Assembly: GCA_018695965.1 (NCBI GenBank)
Contig: JABHQB010000162.1
Span: 1 to 8,132 of the forward strand
Reading direction: 5' to 3'
DNA length: 8,132 nt
Source of the DNA: Flavobacteriales bacterium
GTDB lineage: Bacteria > Bacteroidota > Bacteroidia > Flavobacteriales > BACL11
Shown here: positions 5,698-8,132 of the stretch, piece by piece
Position numbering within the stretch: the stretch's first letter is position 1
Layout: each line of letters opens with the position of its first letter
Translations under genes and position numbers: made by a program
The notes under the pieces: generated by a model
Databases searched by the model: none
What the model was told of the DNA's origin: nothing
What the model saw: the letters and a program-made list of their open reading frames with translations, nothing else

Positions 5698-6000
5698 ATG
5701 ACTGATTTACAATATACTACTACGTTTGATAAATTTGAGGAAGAAAAATTATGTAATTTGTTAGAATGTTCTTCGGATGATTTAGGTAAGATTATTTCCT
5801 CTGCAAAGAATACCTTTAAAGAAAGTGAGACTGTTTATGATAGTGTTATGAGAATCTTACAACAGGGACATAACCTAAGAGAAGCTACTTTAATCTCTTT
5901 CATATGTGGAAAGTATTTTGGATATAATCAGGCAGAAGAACAAATAGAAGAGAGTCTAAAACAAAAATTATTTGACGCATTTAATAACAGTAGAGGATAA
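5698..6000 (+). CDS. Small acidic protein of unknown function, coupled to lon
   Basis: The product has 100 residues, and I do not recognise its family. It has no signal peptide, membrane segment or cysteine motif (two isolated cysteines lie at 19 and 24, a third at about 70). It looks mainly alpha-helical. A helix around 28-41 is followed by SETVYDSVMRILQQGHNLREATLISFICGKYFGY (about 43-76), with a GHNLREA turn and a GKYFGY segment. A charged helix (AEEQIEESLKQKLFDAF) then ends the protein. The reading frame is probably real: it fills the gap between glmU-like and lon, shows the same A/T-rich codon use as its neighbours, and stops 3 bp before the lon ATG, implying co-transcription and perhaps translational coupling. 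A candidate sigma-54-like promoter lies just upstream. A role linked to Lon (adaptor, regulator or substrate) is conjecture from position only. Confidence 0.75.
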   Translation: MTDLQYTTTFDKFEEEKLCNLLECSSDDLGKIISSAKNTFKESETVYDSVMRILQQGHNLREATLISFICGKYFGYNQAEEQIEESLKQKLFDAFNNSRG

Positions 6001-6003
6001 ATA

Positions 6004-8132
6004 ATGAAAAGAAATAAAAACGATTTTAATTTTTCTTTATCGAATGTGCTTGACGAGGAAACAGAGATGTTTCCGTTAATGAGCAATGAAGATGAAGAAC
6101 AAATAAATAAAGAATCAACTCCAAATACATTACCCATTCTTCCTCTTAGAAATACAGTGTTATTTCCTGGTGTAATAATACCCATTACTATTGGTAGAGA
6201 TAGATCAATAAACTTAATAAAAGAAACTTATAAAGGAAATAAGATTATTGGTGTTTTATCCCAAAAAGATCCAAAAATTGAACTTCCTACAGAAAATGAC
6301 ATGAATAAAGTGGGTACTGTTGCTCATATCCTTAAGATGCTCAGAATGCCAGATGGCAATATTACTGCAATAATCCAGGGAAGAAAAAGATTTGAACTTG
6401 GAGAAATAGTCCAGTCTGATCCGTATTATAAAGCAAATGTTACTGAGTTAGTCGAGGCTAAGCCTCATACTACAGATGAAGAATTTAATGCGTTAGTTGA
6501 CTCAGTAAAAGATATGGCGCTTGATATTATTGAACTTTCTCCAAATATTCCTTCTGAAGCAACAATTGCAATAAAGAATATTGAAAGTCCATCTTTTGTA
6601 ATCAATTTTGTGTCGTCCAATATGAATGTTTCTCTTAAAGAAAAACAATCTTTATTAGAAAATACTGACTTAAATGATAGAGCAAGTAAAGCTCTTTCTT
6701 TGCTTACAAAGGAACTTCAGATGTTGGAAATGAAAAATGAAATTCAATCGAAAGTAAAAGTAGATTTAGACAAGCAGCAAAGGGAGTTTTATTTACATCA
6801 GCAAATGAAAGCTATTCAGGAAGAATTAGGAGGCGCTGGTTCCGAGAAAAAAATAGATGAGATGAGAAATCAAGCATCTAAAAAAAAGTGGAATAAAGAA
6901 GTTGAAAAGGAATTTGATAAAGGGTTGAAGAAGTTGCAAAGAATGAATCCGAGTATGGCTGATTATGCTGTACAAAGGAGTTATCTAGAACTTGTATTGG
7001 AACTTCCTTGGAATGAATTTACAAATGACAAATTTGATCTGAAAAAAGCATCCAAAATATTAGATAGAGATCATTTCGGACTAGAAAAAGTAAAAGAAAG
7101 AATAATTGAACATTTAGCGGTTCTAAAACTAAAAGGAGATATGAAATCCCCGATTTTATGTTTGTACGGACCTCCAGGAGTTGGTAAAACGTCATTAGGA
7201 AAATCAATTGCAGAAAGTTTAGGAAGAAAGTATGTTAGGGTAAGCTTAGGAGGTCTTAGAGATGAAGCGGAGATAAGAGGACATAGAAAAACTTATATTG
7301 GAGCAATGCCAGGAAGAATAATTAAATCTGTCAAAAAAGCCAATTCATCTAATCCGGTTTTTGTTTTAGATGAAATAGATAAAGTTACTAGAGATATGCA
7401 TGGAGATCCTTCTTCTGCACTATTAGAAGTTTTGGATCCAGAACAAAATAATAGTTTCCATGATAATTATTTGGAATTAGGATATGATTTATCAAAGGTT
7501 TTGTTTGTTGCAACTGCTAATTCCTTGTCTACTATTCAGCCAGCATTAAGAGATAGGATGGAAATTATTGAGATTAATGGATATACAATTGAAGAGAAAA
7601 TCGAGATAGCAAAAAGACATTTACTTCCGAAACAAATTCTGGAACACGGTTTAAAGAAAAAGGATATTACACTATCGAAAACCGTCTTGGAAAAAATTGT
7701 AGATGGATATACTAGAGAGTCAGGAGTAAGAGGTTTAGATAAGAAATTAGCTAAATTGGTGAGATATGCAGCTAAATCTATAGCTATGGAAGAAGAATAT
7801 GAAGTAAATTTAAGTATTAATAAATTAGAAGAAATTTTAGGTCCATCAAGGTTTGATAGAGATAAAAGTATTGATAATAATGTTGCTGGAGTTGTAACAG
7901 GGCTTGCATGGACTTCTGTTGGTGGAGATATCTTGTTTATAGAATCTGGATTGAGTAAAGGTAAGGGATCTCTGACTATTACAGGTAATTTAGGAAAAGT
8001 AATGAAAGAGTCTGCTACCATAGCATTAGAATATTTAAAATCTCATGCTAAGGATTATAATATAAATCCAGATATTTTCCAAAATTGGAATACTCATATT
8101 CATGTTCCAGAAGGAGCTACTCCAAAAGATGG
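6004..8132 (+). CDS. lon: ATP-dependent protease Lon (La), truncated by right window edge
   Basis: The frame is open from ATG 6004 to the window end: 709 complete codons of an expected total near 810-820. Lon is a cytosolic hexameric AAA+ serine protease that degrades misfolded and regulatory proteins. Residues 1-40 are the acidic leader usual in Bacteroidota Lon (FPLMSNEDEEQ). The substrate-binding LAN domain starts at TLPILPLRNTVLFPG (about 43-57) and runs to about 240. A coiled segment with DLDKQQREFYLHQQMKAIQEEL follows. The AAA+ module shows Walker A GPPGVGKT (389-396), Walker B VLDEID (454-459, D456/E457), sensor 1 N506 in ATAN, and an arginine-finger candidate R518 in RDRME. The protease domain begins near NVAGVVTGLAW (626-636), and the window stops within the PKDG codons. 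The catalytic Ser, expected near residue 712 in the PKDGPSAG motif, and the Lys lie just outside. No frameshift or internal stop was seen. The start is 3 bp after the stop of the small upstream gene. Confidence 0.97.
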   Translation, partial: MKRNKNDFNFSLSNVLDEETEMFPLMSNEDEEQINKESTPNTLPILPLRNTVLFPGVIIPITIGRDRSINLIKETYKGNKIIGVLSQKDPKIELPTENDMNKVGTVAHILKMLRMPDGNITAIIQGRKRFELGEIVQSDPYYKANVTELVEAKPHTTDEEFNALVDSVKDMALDIIELSPNIPSEATIAIKNIESPSFVINFVSSNMNVSLKEKQSLLENTDLNDRASKALSLLTKELQMLEMKNEIQSKVKVDLDKQQREFYLHQQMKAIQEELGGAGSEKKIDEMRNQASKKKWNKEVEKEFDKGLKKLQRMNPSMADYAVQRSYLELVLELPWNEFTNDKFDLKKASKILDRDHFGLEKVKERIIEHLAVLKLKGDMKSPILCLYGPPGVGKTSLGKSIAESLGRKYVRVSLGGLRDEAEIRGHRKTYIGAMPGRIIKSVKKANSSNPVFVLDEIDKVTRDMHGDPSSALLEVLDPEQNNSFHDNYLELGYDLSKVLFVATANSLSTIQPALRDRMEIIEINGYTIEEKIEIAKRHLLPKQILEHGLKKKDITLSKTVLEKIVDGYTRESGVRGLDKKLAKLVRYAAKSIAMEEEYEVNLSINKLEEILGPSRFDRDKSIDNNVAGVVTGLAWTSVGGDILFIESGLSKGKGSLTITGNLGKVMKESATIALEYLKSHAKDYNINPDIFQNWNTHIHVPEGATPKD

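Noticed and set aside
5928..6185. Minus-strand open frame of 85 codons
   Set aside because: It overlaps the end of the small gene and the beginning of lon on the opposite strand. The low-complexity Ser/Leu/Phe composition marks it as a shadow of lon.
7019..7207. Minus-strand open frame of 62 codons
   Set aside because: Antisense to the Lon AAA+ module, including the Walker A motif. No independent coding evidence.
7536..8021. Minus-strand open frame of 161 codons
   Set aside because: Long, but entirely antisense to conserved Lon sequence. Its Ser/Leu/Ile/Pro-rich product resembles no family.
1..8132. Defence system, prophage, mobile element or CRISPR array
   Set aside because: The genes are mostly core functions in ordinary order. 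No transposase, integrase, direct-repeat array, attachment-site duplication or nuclease/toxin gene was seen.

Overview
The window looks like a chromosomal segment of an AT-rich member of the Bacteroidota, most likely Flavobacteriia. Four things point there. There is a TonB-dependent receptor that opens with a carboxypeptidase-regulatory-like domain. There is a GlmU-like sugar nucleotidyltransferase of the Bacteroidota-specific type. L31 is the type B paralogue without the zinc-binding cysteines. The intergenic regions repeatedly carry the Bacteroidota -7 promoter element TAnnTTTG, in place of clear Shine-Dalgarno sequences and E. coli-type promoters.

Layout, left to right. Positions 1-434 (minus) hold the N-terminus of a TonB-dependent receptor that runs off the left edge. 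A 246-bp divergent intergenic region follows, with candidate promoters on both strands. A Bax inhibitor-1/YccA family membrane protein (681-1412, plus) converges tail-to-tail on typA/bipA (1432-3228, minus). Divergently from typA runs a YwaF/TMEM164-family polytopic membrane protein (3307-3999, plus). Next is the L31 type B gene (4115-4369, plus), a compact single-gene unit with a clear promoter and a strong intrinsic terminator (4392-4424). Then come a GlmU-like protein with a left-handed beta-helix domain (4452-5621), a 100-residue protein of unknown function (5698-6000), and the ATP-dependent protease gene lon (6004 to the right edge). lon is cut off just before the codon for its catalytic serine.

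Most genes are core housekeeping: ribosome biogenesis and translation (TypA, L31), the amino-sugar precursor pathway for the cell envelope (GlmU-like), protein quality control (Lon) and envelope transport (TonB receptor). The neighbours do not form one pathway. The one tight pair is the small unknown gene and lon, separated by 3 bp and probably co-transcribed; a sigma-54-like -24/-12 element lies just upstream of the pair. I saw no mobile elements, CRISPR arrays, tRNA or rRNA genes, or phage genes, and no clearly new multi-gene system. The best leads are the small gene coupled to lon with its unusual promoter, and the bacterial TMEM164-family protein with a conserved Cys/His pair.
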